A DNA stretch of 64,000 nt from Erysipelotrichaceae bacterium. Lineage in GTDB: Bacteria > Bacillota_I > Bacilli_A > Erysipelotrichales > Erysipelotrichaceae. This document shows, piece by piece, positions 54,813 through 64,000 of the stretch. Made by a program: the position numbers and the translations under genes. The notes below the pieces were generated by a model. It ran no database searches. It saw nothing but the letters and a program-made list of their open reading frames with translations, and was not told the DNA's origin. How positions within the stretch are numbered: the first letter of the stretch is position 1; each line of letters opens with the position of its first letter. The DNA lies in NCBI GenBank assembly GCA_022767445.1, contig JALENJ010000003.1, positions 1 to 64,000 on the forward strand, in the 5' to 3' direction.

Positions 54813-57500
54813 ATGAAAACGATCATATGCAAAAATTATCAACAAGAATTGATTTATGAATCGTTAGCGAACCAAACAAATGGCGTAGTTGCGGACGTAA
54901 GAGTCATACCACTTTCGGTGGCTTTAGACGAACAACATTCCGATGGGTTTTCATCGTTATTGTTAATATCTCACGTTCTAAAAAAGAGAAAGGATGAATT
55001 CCCAATCTACGAAAAGATGTTTGGGTTTCCAGGATTCATACAAGAAATCTATCGCTTCACACTTGAATGTATCAAGTATCAGATACAACCAAGCACATTA
55101 CCAACACGTAATGAACAAGAAGTAGAACTACAAAGAATTATCGACATTGTCTATGATTTTGACTTTGTTGAAAAAAACAATAATAAGAATCTTTCACAAG
55201 CCATCGATAAACTTCAACAGATGGATGTAGAAGTATATCCACACTTTGAAGCAGATCCATATTACGACAAAATCCTAAAACAATTACCACAATCACAACG
55301 TACAACTACAGAAGGAAAAAAACATCTACGTTATGCGTTGAGTACACGTCGAGAAATTGAAGCAATCGCCCAAGATATCGCAATCTATAAAAAACCATGT
55401 AATCTAGTCTTAACATCATGGCAATCGCAATATCCTGTTGTACAACAAGTATTTGCGCGATATGAGATTCCATTTTCAACAGTACACAACGATGTATCCA
55501 CACGCTTGTTAAATCGATATATCGCGTTAGTCAATCTTGCATACTATAAAACAAGAGATGCACTCATGTCAGCTTTATATATCGATGCTTTTGGTTTCGA
55601 TGATAATCGAAAGACATCCATGTTTTCAGCACTTAAATATCTGGATCAAGTATTGGTTGATGTAAAACGACCACAATATGTTTCTGATCAATTAGAAAAT
55701 TCTGCTTTGTTTAAAAAGGAAAGCAAACGTTACGCTTACTATGAACAACAAGTAGATACATTGTTTGATACGATACAAGAAAGATTAGATACATTACTCA
55801 ACGCAAATCAGTTTGAAGAGATTTTAATGAGCGCTTTTGAGATTGTACGTAATGAGAAGATACTCCAAAACGCTCACGAATTACAGATGGGTAGAAGCTT
55901 AAGAGCTGCACTACAGTCTATTTTGTCTGTAAAAGAGAATGAGCTAGAAGATATTCCTTTTGTTGTACAGATGTTATCTGCACAAGGAAATAATCATTCA
56001 CTTTTTACAGACAGTATATGTACAGTAACAGACTTAACACATCCAGTGGATAAGAAAGAAATAAGTTATGTTGTTGGATGTAGTGGTAAGAATTATCCTA
56101 GCTTTCCAGTGCATAATGGGTTGTTTGATGAAGACTATCTTTCTATGATTGATCGTTATCCAAGTATGAAAGATAGACATCATCGATACATGCATGCATT
56201 GAACTGGATTGATCAGTCTGCAGATGAAATATACTATTCATACTCTACAAATGATTATCAAGGTAAAGAGATGCAGTTAGCCTATGAGATTCAATCTAAG
56301 ATCACAGGTGTTAATGAGAATATCCCATGGTCTATCATCTCTGTGGATCGATATACAAATGTAGACCATCATCTAGAAGAAGACATTGCTAAGCAACTCT
56401 TCCTAGATGACAAACAAAACCTATACGGTTCTGTTAGTACAGTAGAGTTGTATTATCGTAATCCATATGCATATTTTATCCAGAATGGATTGGGAATTTC
56501 TGAACAGGATTTCTCGTCCTTGGATGCGATCACGATCGGTAATATACAACATCAATTTATGTATTCACTATTACATGCATGCAAGGATTCGATTGATGAT
56601 TCACAAGAATTGAAGAAGTACGCATTACAAAGAGGTAGTGATGATGTTTTATCCATCGAAGATATTAAGCAACAACTACAGCCTTACTTCGATGAATTAA
56701 AGAATACACATCCAAATCAGCAGTATCTCTATGATATATCTTTAGAGAGATTATCAGTATCACTTCATCAATTCTTGATATTCATGAATGATATGGAATT
56801 GGAGTCTAACTTCATCCCTGAAGAGTTTGAATATCGCTTTAAAGAGTCAGTCATTGGAAATGTATGCTTGCATGGTATTGTGGATCGCATTGACTTATAT
56901 CAAAATCTCATGCGTATTATTGACTACAAGTCATCCACACTAACAATGAGTGAAGAAGCAGTAAAACAAGGCTTAAAGCTACAGATGTTAACGTATATGT
57001 TAATTGTTTCAAAAGACTTCAACCAGAAACAATATGAGCCAACTGCAATCCAGTATATATCCATGAAGGATGAAATAATTGATTTAAATCGCAGTTACAG
57101 TGCTTATGGTGATTTACCAAAACAAGCTGTTTTAAAAGACTTGAAAGATGAGTATATCAAACAGAAGAAATCTTCTGTTTGGATTTTCAACGAACATCAA
57201 GCAGATGTCGATGAAAATGCTAAACATATTAAGAGTCCGAAAGATCAGTATGACTTTACACTCATTGCGAAGTATATAGAGGGTATCTATGCGAATTTCT
57301 ATCAACAGGTATTAAGTGGAAATATTGAACTATCTCCAATTGAGGGTAGTTCAATACCTTACATGACGATGTATCACTTTAATGGTGAATATCGTAAGCC
57401 ACAATCAATCGAGGTTGAAGGTATCGCCAGCAATGAACCATTTAAGTTAAGCAAAGAGAAAATTGCGGCCAAAGGAGTAAAACAAGATGAAGATCTCTGA
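54813..57500 (+). CDS. addB: helicase-exonuclease AddAB subunit AddB (RexB-like)
   Basis: 895 aa, short for AddB. The C-terminal RecB-type nuclease has G-I-V-D-R-I-D and I-I-D-Y-K-S-S (catalytic Asp and Lys). The N-terminus lacks a Walker A motif, and the C-terminus lacks the Cys residues that bind the Fe-S cluster in Bacillus AddB, so it is closer to the RexB form. With AddA it processes double-strand breaks and foreign DNA. Its 3' end overlaps addA by 14 nt. Confidence 0.88.
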   Translation: MKTIICKNYQQELIYESLANQTNGVVADVRVIPLSVALDEQHSDGFSSLLLISHVLKKRKDEFPIYEKMFGFPGFIQEIYRFTLECIKYQIQPSTLPTRNEQEVELQRIIDIVYDFDFVEKNNNKNLSQAIDKLQQMDVEVYPHFEADPYYDKILKQLPQSQRTTTEGKKHLRYALSTRREIEAIAQDIAIYKKPCNLVLTSWQSQYPVVQQVFARYEIPFSTVHNDVSTRLLNRYIALVNLAYYKTRDALMSALYIDAFGFDDNRKTSMFSALKYLDQVLVDVKRPQYVSDQLENSALFKKESKRYAYYEQQVDTLFDTIQERLDTLLNANQFEEILMSAFEIVRNEKILQNAHELQMGRSLRAALQSILSVKENELEDIPFVVQMLSAQGNNHSLFTDSICTVTDLTHPVDKKEISYVVGCSGKNYPSFPVHNGLFDEDYLSMIDRYPSMKDRHHRYMHALNWIDQSADEIYYSYSTNDYQGKEMQLAYEIQSKITGVNENIPWSIISVDRYTNVDHHLEEDIAKQLFLDDKQNLYGSVSTVELYYRNPYAYFIQNGLGISEQDFSSLDAITIGNIQHQFMYSLLHACKDSIDDSQELKKYALQRGSDDVLSIEDIKQQLQPYFDELKNTHPNQQYLYDISLERLSVSLHQFLIFMNDMELESNFIPEEFEYRFKESVIGNVCLHGIVDRIDLYQNLMRIIDYKSSTLTMSEEAVKQGLKLQMLTYMLIVSKDFNQKQYEPTAIQYISMKDEIIDLNRSYSAYGDLPKQAVLKDLKDEYIKQKKSSVWIFNEHQADVDENAKHIKSPKDQYDFTLIAKYIEGIYANFYQQVLSGNIELSPIEGSSIPYMTMYHFNGEYRKPQSIEVEGIASNEPFKLSKEKIAAKGVKQDEDL

Positions 57501-60500
57501 GAAAAATAATCTATCCCAAGAACAGTCCGTTGCCTGCAATTCTTCAGGTATGGGGATTGTTGTATCGGCTTCTGCAGGTGCCGGCAAGACCAAGGTGCTT
57601 GTCTCTCGCTTGATGAAGCGTTGTGTGGAAGATCATCCACGTGTTCCGTTATCTCGTATATTGGCTTTGACTTTTACCGAAGCAGCTGCCAGTGAAATGA
57701 AGAAGCGGGTCGCTGTTGAGTTAAGTGAAATCAAAGAACTAGCTCTACAAGAAGAAAATGTAGATACAGAACTAGTTCAATACATTGATGAGCAGATCAT
57801 CGCACTTGCGAGCGCGAATATCACAACGATAGATTCCTATTGTTTATCTATCATCAAAAAGTATTACAACATCATTGGACTTGATCCTGCCACAACACAG
57901 AATATCTTATCCAGTGGACAAAACGAGAATATCCAACTTGAAGCTTTCATGCATGCATTAAAACAAGCATACGAAGACCATCCACAGGATATCATCGCTT
58001 TAACATCATTCTTTTCAAGCCGAAGCGATGACTATGATGGCTTGTATCAAGCAGTCTCTAAAATCAATCGTTATGCAGAGTCTAGTATTGATCCGATTGA
58101 TTGGTTTGAAAAAGCTATAAAAGCATACCCACCAACATTTGATCCAAATAGAAGTGATAACTTTACATCCTTTGATGCTTTCCCTATGCAAATACGCAAA
58201 TATTACTTTGCGTCTTTATACGGACAGTTATCTCTTATACAAAGAGATATTGAAATCATTCAAAACCTACCAGAAGCTATTAATGGAAAGGGTAAGTTGA
58301 TAGATAACTCTGCAGCTTTTGATAAGTTCTTATCAATGATCAATGACATGCATGCAGAGCTAATGCCAAGTCATAATGACGATACATATACCTATGCTGT
58401 ATATGATAAATATAAACAAGTCATCCAGATACTAGCTGACACAAAACTATCTGGATATAAAAAAGATGAGTATCCAGAACACTTTCGAGCAATTGATCAT
58501 CTCAAGAAGACACTCAAGAATATTGTGGAAGAGAGATTGAATGAAGATGACTTTGTCAAAGATGCAAGGGATACTTCTAACATCAATCAATCTTTGCTTT
58601 CCTTAGCGAGAAATACATATGAAAACACACGCTTGATGAAACAAGAGAAAACAGCGATGTATTTCTCGGACATGGAAAGATATGCATATGAGATACTCAA
58701 ACATGAAAATATTGCGAAGGTAATCCGTGATAATTTACTTGAGGTGATGATCGATGAGTTCCAAGATACCAGTACACTACAGGATACGATTATCGAAAGA
58801 ATCGCAAATCCAAACTGTATCTTCCGTGTCGGTGATACGAAACAATCCATTTATCGCTTCCGTCAAGCAAAGCCTGAACTCATGCGCTCTAAGCTAAATG
58901 TATCGACAAAGATAACACAAGAGACTGTTAATCAAGCAATACCCGCAAAGATCATCCTATCTAGAAACTATCGCTCAGATGCGAAGATCATCCAGTTTAC
59001 AAATACCCTATTTACAAAGATTATGAATGTAAATGAGAGTAAAGAAAACTATGGGGATGAAGATACGGTTGACTGGTTCCCTCAGAATGATCATTCAGAT
59101 GCGTTGATTGAATTTGCCCAGTATACAGGAAATAGCTCTGCGTACGTATCATCGGATGATAAAGAAGAATCAGATGACTTAAAACGGATTAAAGCAAACT
59201 ACATCGCAAATAAAATTGCGGATATTTACAACCAAGAAAAACAAGATGCAATTCAAAATGGTACACAACCTCCATCCTTCCATGACTTTGCGATATTGGT
59301 AAGAGGGCATAGTGATAAAGCATATCTAAAAGCTGCTTTTGATCAAAAGGGTATTCCTTATAGCATTGATACTAGAGATGGATTCTATCACTCGGAAGTA
59401 TGTCAAACAATTATTGCGTTATGTACTGCCATTCTTGATAATGATCAAGAACTTCCTCTCTTTGCATGCATGGTATCTAATCTGTATAACTATACAGATA
59501 ATCAAATTGCTCAAGCAAAGATTCAGTATGGATCAATCAAAGAAGTTGCCAAAGAACTTGGTGTACTAGAAGACCTACAGATGTATAAAGAACTTGCGGA
59601 TACCTATGGTATTGCGAGCATGTTATCGAAGATTGCGGAACATAACGACTATTTCAATCGTTTGAATATCAATCAACAGTCCAACTTTGACTATCTATTT
59701 GAAATGACAGTCTCCGCAAAATACAAATCTATCGCAGAATTCCTCAATGCATTAAAAGCTGTAGAAGATGAAGTATCTAATGAAGCAGTATCCAAGGGAT
59801 CTGCAGATGATATTGTGACTGTTACTACAATTCATCATTCCAAAGGTTTGCAGTATAAGTATGTTTTCCTTTGGAGTAATACAACGAATATGTTTATGGA
59901 TAATCGTGATGTATACAATATTGATGATGAATTGTATTTAGGATTAGACTGTATTACCACAACGCCATTCCGTACAAAACGAAAGACAATTCAAAAGCGT
60001 GCAATTGAATTTAAAGCGAATATGGAAGATGCAGAAGAGTTTATTCGTATTCTCTATGTTGCGGTAACACGTGCAGTTAGAAGACTGTATATCGTTGATG
60101 CGATACCAAAACCTGTGCCTTATCGTGGAAATCAATTTATGTTAGGTGACTTGTTAATACGTAATGGTATGTCTGGTTTAATACTGAGTACGATGGCGAA
60201 TGAGCCAATTATGAAACAATCAGTGATTGATCCAAGCTGGGATGTGAAACTAAATTATCAAGAGCAGAAGGAGGATCAACAACTACCACACTACGGCTAT
60301 TCGTCCATCGAAGAAAAAGAGGTACTAACACCAAGTTCTACAGAGTATGGTAATAGTTTACCAGCACTTAATCTGAATGAGACACGTGCTGGCATGGAGT
60401 ATGGTACATATATTCATGCATGTTTTGAACAATTACCGGATCGTTTATTTACTGTAGATGATTTATCGTTTATGAACCTAAAACCTTCACAGATAAAACA

Positions 60501-60807
60501 TCTACTGGCATTTGGTGAATCAACATTATTTAAAGAAGCGATTCAGGGAGAAATACACCATGAATATCCTTTCTATGTACAAACACAGAAAGAAAAGATA
60601 CATGGTATCATGGACTTTATCGCTATCCAAGAAGATAAGATTATTCTAATCGACTTCAAGACAGACAATGTCGAGTTAGAGCAGATTCAAAAGCTCTATA
60701 CACAACAAATCAATACTTATCGTAAAGCTTTACAGTATATCTATCCAGATAAGAAGATTGATGCGTATGCATGGTCTGTTCACCATGATAAAGAAATCAA
60801 AATATAG
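57487..60807 (+). CDS. addA: helicase-exonuclease AddAB subunit AddA
   Basis: 1106 aa UvrD/Rep-type helicase plus nuclease. Q-motif region E-Q-S, Walker A A-S-A-G-A-G-K-T (about 28-35), F-T-E-A-A-A-S-E-M-K-K-R, D-E-F-Q-D-T, V-G-D-T-K-Q-S-I-Y-R-F-R and Y-V-A-V-T-R-A are present in order. The C-terminal nuclease has G-I-M-D-F-I and L-I-D-F-K-T-D. Main double-strand-break resection enzyme in Firmicutes. Co-translated with addB. Confidence 0.96.
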   Translation: MKISEKNNLSQEQSVACNSSGMGIVVSASAGAGKTKVLVSRLMKRCVEDHPRVPLSRILALTFTEAAASEMKKRVAVELSEIKELALQEENVDTELVQYIDEQIIALASANITTIDSYCLSIIKKYYNIIGLDPATTQNILSSGQNENIQLEAFMHALKQAYEDHPQDIIALTSFFSSRSDDYDGLYQAVSKINRYAESSIDPIDWFEKAIKAYPPTFDPNRSDNFTSFDAFPMQIRKYYFASLYGQLSLIQRDIEIIQNLPEAINGKGKLIDNSAAFDKFLSMINDMHAELMPSHNDDTYTYAVYDKYKQVIQILADTKLSGYKKDEYPEHFRAIDHLKKTLKNIVEERLNEDDFVKDARDTSNINQSLLSLARNTYENTRLMKQEKTAMYFSDMERYAYEILKHENIAKVIRDNLLEVMIDEFQDTSTLQDTIIERIANPNCIFRVGDTKQSIYRFRQAKPELMRSKLNVSTKITQETVNQAIPAKIILSRNYRSDAKIIQFTNTLFTKIMNVNESKENYGDEDTVDWFPQNDHSDALIEFAQYTGNSSAYVSSDDKEESDDLKRIKANYIANKIADIYNQEKQDAIQNGTQPPSFHDFAILVRGHSDKAYLKAAFDQKGIPYSIDTRDGFYHSEVCQTIIALCTAILDNDQELPLFACMVSNLYNYTDNQIAQAKIQYGSIKEVAKELGVLEDLQMYKELADTYGIASMLSKIAEHNDYFNRLNINQQSNFDYLFEMTVSAKYKSIAEFLNALKAVEDEVSNEAVSKGSADDIVTVTTIHHSKGLQYKYVFLWSNTTNMFMDNRDVYNIDDELYLGLDCITTTPFRTKRKTIQKRAIEFKANMEDAEEFIRILYVAVTRAVRRLYIVDAIPKPVPYRGNQFMLGDLLIRNGMSGLILSTMANEPIMKQSVIDPSWDVKLNYQEQKEDQQLPHYGYSSIEEKEVLTPSSTEYGNSLPALNLNETRAGMEYGTYIHACFEQLPDRLFTVDDLSFMNLKPSQIKHLLAFGESTLFKEAIQGEIHHEYPFYVQTQKEKIHGIMDFIAIQEDKIILIDFKTDNVELEQIQKLYTQQINTYRKALQYIYPDKKIDAYAWSVHHDKEIKI

Positions 60808-60836
60808 TATACTTTAGTAAACAAGGGGTAAACATC

Positions 60837-61805
60837 ATGGCAACGATACAAGACATAGCAAATGAAGTTGGTATATCAAAAGCAGCTGTATCGAGAATAT
60901 TAAATAAAAAGGGTTCATTCAGCAAAGATACTATTCGTAAGGTATATCGTGTCGCAAGAGAAATGGGATATACCCTTCCAGAGGATATTCAAGCTTTTGA
61001 AGAGTTAGACTTTAAAATCATTGCGGCGGTATTACCACTATCAAATATGGCATATTATAGTATGCTCGCATCTTATCTTGAAACTGCAGCGTATAGTTAT
61101 GGCTATAGTTTGATGATATGCAGTTCATTATTTGATAGTGAAAAAGAAGAAGAATTCTTAAATTATCTAAAGGAAAGAAAGATTAACGGTATTATCTACG
61201 GTAGTTTTTCAGAAGGGGTTAAAATAGATGACACTCTTCCAATTGTCACAATAGGATATCAGATGAGTAAACAAATTCCTGTTATACGATCTGATAACTA
61301 TATGGCAGGAGTGCTTGCGGCAAAACATCTTGCGAGTAAGAATTGTAAAAATATTCTCTATATTTCAGGATATCAAGCAGGTAACCACCGTGATAAGCGC
61401 TATCTAGGATTGAGGGAATCATCCAAAGAACCAGGGCTAAATATCAAGGCATATTTTACTGAGGACTACGATGGGAAGAAGAATATTGAAAGTATTATCT
61501 CTAATATGTTTGTTGAAAACCCACAGGCAGACGGATTGTTTGCGGAATCCTATACGTTGGCAGTAAAGTGTCTCCAGGTAGCGAATAATTTAGGCATTAA
61601 GGTTCCTGAACAAATTAAAATTATTGGTTATGGAAACGATAGTTTAAGTGAGTATACTTATCCGAAATTGTCCTATATCAAAGAAAACACTGAGTTGATT
61701 GCACAAAAAGCAATAGCTCAGCTAGTGGATATGATTGAGGGTAATCAAGTACTTACTAATGAAAGTATTATCCCTGTTTCAATTGAGCAGAATCAAACAA
61801 CGTAA
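60837..61805 (+). CDS. LacI-family transcriptional regulator
   Basis: 322 aa. The N-terminal LacI helix-turn-helix and hinge read T-I-Q-D-I-A-N-E-V-G-I-S-K-A-A-V-S-R-I-L-N. A periplasmic-binding-like effector domain follows (about 60-320). SD AAGGGG. It lies just upstream of the PTS permease and hydrolase and most likely controls them in response to their sugar. A perfect operator-like palindrome lies in the next promoter. Confidence 0.93.
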   Translation: MATIQDIANEVGISKAAVSRILNKKGSFSKDTIRKVYRVAREMGYTLPEDIQAFEELDFKIIAAVLPLSNMAYYSMLASYLETAAYSYGYSLMICSSLFDSEKEEEFLNYLKERKINGIIYGSFSEGVKIDDTLPIVTIGYQMSKQIPVIRSDNYMAGVLAAKHLASKNCKNILYISGYQAGNHRDKRYLGLRESSKEPGLNIKAYFTEDYDGKKNIESIISNMFVENPQADGLFAESYTLAVKCLQVANNLGIKVPEQIKIIGYGNDSLSEYTYPKLSYIKENTELIAQKAIAQLVDMIEGNQVLTNESIIPVSIEQNQTT

Positions 61806-61816
61806 TAACTAAGTGA

Positions 61817-61853
61817 AATCTCAGAGTTGATCATTTCGATTCTGAGATTTTTA
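61817..61853 (+). terminator. terminator of the lacI-type gene
   Basis: Stem AATCTCAGA/TCTGAGATT followed by TTTT, between the regulator and the PTS promoter. Confidence 0.85.
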
Positions 61854-61872
61854 ATTATATTTAGTAAACTTG

Positions 61873-61920
61873 TTGACTTAAATAGTAAAATAGTTTAATT
61901 TATAACTGTAAGCGGTGACA
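61873..61920 (+). promoter_or_regulatory. PTS promoter with cre / LacI-type operator
   Basis: -35 TTGACT (61873-61878), 17-bp spacer, -10 TAATTT (61896-61901). TGTAAGCGGTGACA at 61907-61920 fits the cre consensus TGWAANCGNTNWCA and lies on the expected start point. It could bind CcpA, the adjacent LacI-family protein or both; binding there would block transcription. Confidence 0.75.
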
Positions 61921-61934
61921 GAAAGAGGGATATT

Positions 61935-63353
61935 ATGACAGAGAAGAATTATAATCAAATCGCTAAAGATGTAATTAATGCAGTAGGAGGAGAAAAGAAT
62001 ATTAAGCAAGTACTCCACTGTGCAACTAGATTGCGCTTTAACTTTAACGATAATCAAGTTGATATCGAAAAAGTAAAAGCTGTACCAGGTGTAATGGGTG
62101 TTATGAAAGTAGGGGATCAACTACAAGTGATTATTGGTACAGATGTAGAGAAAGTGTTTGATGAAGTTGCGAAAGAGTTAAATCTTGATAATAAAAATAA
62201 AGATCAATACTTTGTGGATGAGAATTTAGACAATCAAAAAGAAAAATTATCTCTAAAGTCGATAGGAAGTAAGATTCTTGATGGCTTATCTGGCACGATG
62301 GGTCCTGTAATTCCTGCGATTGTAGCATGTGCTTTCTTCAAGTTGTTAGTAGCAGTACTTGGACCGGATATGTTAAAAGTGATATCTCCTGATAGTAATA
62401 TCTATACAGTGTTGAACTTTGTAGGAGATGCAGGTTTCTATTTCTTCCCGGTGATTGTTGGATATACAGCTGCTAAGAAATTTAAGGTTACTCCTGTATT
62501 AGGTATCTTGATGGGTGCAATATTAATCCATCCAACATTAATTCAAATCGTAACAGAAGGTAGAGCATTTGATGTGTTTGGAATTCCTATGTACTTATCA
62601 AACTACAGCAGTACAATCTTACCAGCTATTCTATCTGTATGGGTGATGAGCTATGTAGAAAGATTCTTTAACAAATATATTCCACAAGCAATCCGTAGTG
62701 TTTTCGCTCCTGCATTTACATTGATGGTTATGGTACCAATTTCCTTATGCTTCTTAGCACCTGCTGGAGCATTTGCGGGAGATTATGTAGTTAACGGATT
62801 ATTATCATTGCATAACTATATTGGATTCCTTGGTATTGCAGTAATTGCTGCACTATATCCGATTCTTGTTATGACAGGTATGCATATGGTGCTAATCATC
62901 ACTCTATTCCAAGTGTTCGCAACACAAGGATTTGATGCGTTTGCGGCTCCTGCATTATGCTACGCAAGTTTCTCTGTAATGGGTGTAGGTATCGGTGCAT
63001 TCTTTAGATTAAAGAATAAACAAGAAAAGTCATTGGCGGCTAGTTATGCAATTACAGCTTTAATTGCAGGAACATCTGAGCCAACTTTATATGGATTATG
63101 CACAAAGTATAAGAAACCATTCTATGGTTTGTTGGCAGGTGGATTTGTAGGTGGTTTATATGGTGGTATTACCCAGGTAATTTCAGCAACACTTGTACCT
63201 TCATCCAGTGTAACAGCAGTATTTGCATTCCTTGGAGCTACTAACGCAAACTTTATCAATGGTGTGATCGCTTCTATTATTTCATTGGTTGTAGCCGCAG
63301 TGATTACTTACTTATTTGGCTTTGATAAGGATGAACCAGCGATTCAAGGATAA
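61935..63353 (+). CDS. PTS sugar transporter EIIBC, glucose/beta-glucoside superfamily
   Basis: 472 aa. EIIB domain (1-80) with the phospho-cysteine Cys29 in L-H-C-A-T-R-L-R-F, then an EIIC domain with about ten membrane helices (G-T-S-E-P-T-L-Y-G and T-G-M-H are substrate-site motifs of the BglP/SacP/TreP group). EIIA is absent and must come from elsewhere. Downstream is an esterase-like hydrolase, not a glucosidase, so the sugar may be acylated; substrate unknown. Confidence 0.92.
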   Translation: MTEKNYNQIAKDVINAVGGEKNIKQVLHCATRLRFNFNDNQVDIEKVKAVPGVMGVMKVGDQLQVIIGTDVEKVFDEVAKELNLDNKNKDQYFVDENLDNQKEKLSLKSIGSKILDGLSGTMGPVIPAIVACAFFKLLVAVLGPDMLKVISPDSNIYTVLNFVGDAGFYFFPVIVGYTAAKKFKVTPVLGILMGAILIHPTLIQIVTEGRAFDVFGIPMYLSNYSSTILPAILSVWVMSYVERFFNKYIPQAIRSVFAPAFTLMVMVPISLCFLAPAGAFAGDYVVNGLLSLHNYIGFLGIAVIAALYPILVMTGMHMVLIITLFQVFATQGFDAFAAPALCYASFSVMGVGIGAFFRLKNKQEKSLAASYAITALIAGTSEPTLYGLCTKYKKPFYGLLAGGFVGGLYGGITQVISATLVPSSSVTAVFAFLGATNANFINGVIASIISLVVAAVITYLFGFDKDEPAIQG

Positions 63354-63356
63354 ATT

Positions 63357-64000
63357 ATGATTCATGAAAAAATTTATCTAAATGATGAGAAGACAGGGTA
63401 TGTTGAAGTCTATGCACTAGATCCACAGATATCCTACAAAGTGTATCGTAAAAGACCGGCAATGGTTATTTGCCCTGGAGGAGCTTATCTAATTTCTGCA
63501 GTTAAGGAAGGTGAAGCTGTAGCGGCTCAATATCTTGCACAAGGATATTCATGCTTTGTGTTGAGATACACAACTTTCTTGAAAGATAGAGATGAAACAA
63601 AGATTAATAAAAATGGTTACTATCCAACCCAGATATTAGAATTATTAGAAACGATACATATGATACACATGCATGCAGAAGAATGGAATATAGATACTAC
63701 AAAGATATTCGCAACTGGATTTTCTGCAGGCGGTCATATCATTGGTACGGTTGCCAATAGATGGAATGATTCCTACTTTATCAACCAACTCAGTTTTATA
63801 CCTAAAGGCGATGAGCTAAAACTAGCAGGTTGTATACTAGGTTATCCGATGCTAGAAGGCCCATTAAGTAATCATCCAAATATAGAGTTGAGAAAACAAG
63901 CGCAGCTAATGGAAACATGTTTGTACGGTCATCAAAAACCAACGGTTGAGGAAAGAGAGCAATTATCGTTAATAAACTATATAACGAAAAATACTATCCC
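63357..64000 (+). CDS. alpha/beta hydrolase (acetyl-esterase-like), cut by window end
   Basis: 214 residues before the window ends. H-G-G-like oxyanion segment P-G-G-A-Y (about 40) and nucleophile elbow G-F-S-A-G-G (about 122-127), typical of BD-FAE/acetyl xylan esterase-like enzymes that deacylate sugars. It starts 3 nt after the PTS gene stop, so it is in the same operon; it may act on the incoming sugar or sugar phosphate. Confidence 0.85.
   Translation, partial: MIHEKIYLNDEKTGYVEVYALDPQISYKVYRKRPAMVICPGGAYLISAVKEGEAVAAQYLAQGYSCFVLRYTTFLKDRDETKINKNGYYPTQILELLETIHMIHMHAEEWNIDTTKIFATGFSAGGHIIGTVANRWNDSYFINQLSFIPKGDELKLAGCILGYPMLEGPLSNHPNIELRKQAQLMETCLYGHQKPTVEEREQLSLINYITKNTI

Overview
The window looks like the replication-origin region of a low-GC Firmicute. 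Gene content and order (rsmG-noc-parA-parB-atp, dnaX-ybaB-recR, serS behind a T-box, gyrA-gyrB-recF-yaaA-dnaN-dnaA) fit the class Erysipelotrichia best. That placement is inferred from gene order and protein style, not from a search. TGA is used as a normal stop codon (mfd, the amidase), so the genetic code is the standard bacterial one.

Left arm, 0.4-29.5 kb: almost everything is on the minus strand, reading away from the origin. From the origin outward come dnaA, dnaN, the yaaA-recF-gyrB-gyrA operon, serS, the SRP RNA, tadA, and dnaX-ybaB-recR-fhs-(PUA/EVE-like)-mnmG-(ThyX-like). Then come rsmG-noc-parA-parB and the F1Fo ATP synthase operon atpIBEFHAGDC. Two perfect parS sites flank serS, and one of them lies inside the serS T-box leader. 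The only clear plus-strand gene here encodes a small protein with a possible ribbon-helix-helix head and a histone-H1-like Lys/Ala/Thr tail. It is divergent from the serS leader.

Origin, 29.6-29.95 kb: a dense cluster of DnaA boxes upstream of dnaA, with two more boxes between dnaA and dnaN. To the right, a ketopantoate-reductase-like gene, a PTS-IIC-like gene with a likely A8 frameshift, jag, yidC, rnpA and rpmH all read toward the origin. The rpmH-rnpA-yidC-jag block is therefore inverted relative to the usual divergent rpmH/dnaA layout. An IS3 transposase remnant lies just beyond rpmH.

Right arm, 34.8-64 kb: strand use is mixed. It carries a lipoprotein, pth-mfd-rqcP-divIC, an IS30-derived scar, an amidase with a 5'-nucleotidase-like phosphoesterase, a phosphatase, a phnDCEE phosphonate-type ABC transporter, a Nudix hydrolase, a MetE-like protein, queT with a structured leader, addB-addA, and a LacI-regulated PTS/hydrolase locus that runs off the end. 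Two VanY-like proteins have lost zinc-ligand and catalytic residues.

The most unusual signal is an 18-codon ORF present three times (241-297 minus, 34684-34740 plus, 42572-42628 plus). Its C-terminus is almost invariant, C-V-[A/S]-R-Y-K-T-G-I-stop. Each copy has its own promoter-like sequence and SD. Each is followed 50-71 nt later by another ORF, and in two of the three cases that ORF begins with a similar hydrophobic signal-like segment. It may be an undescribed regulatory leader-peptide or peptide-signal cassette.
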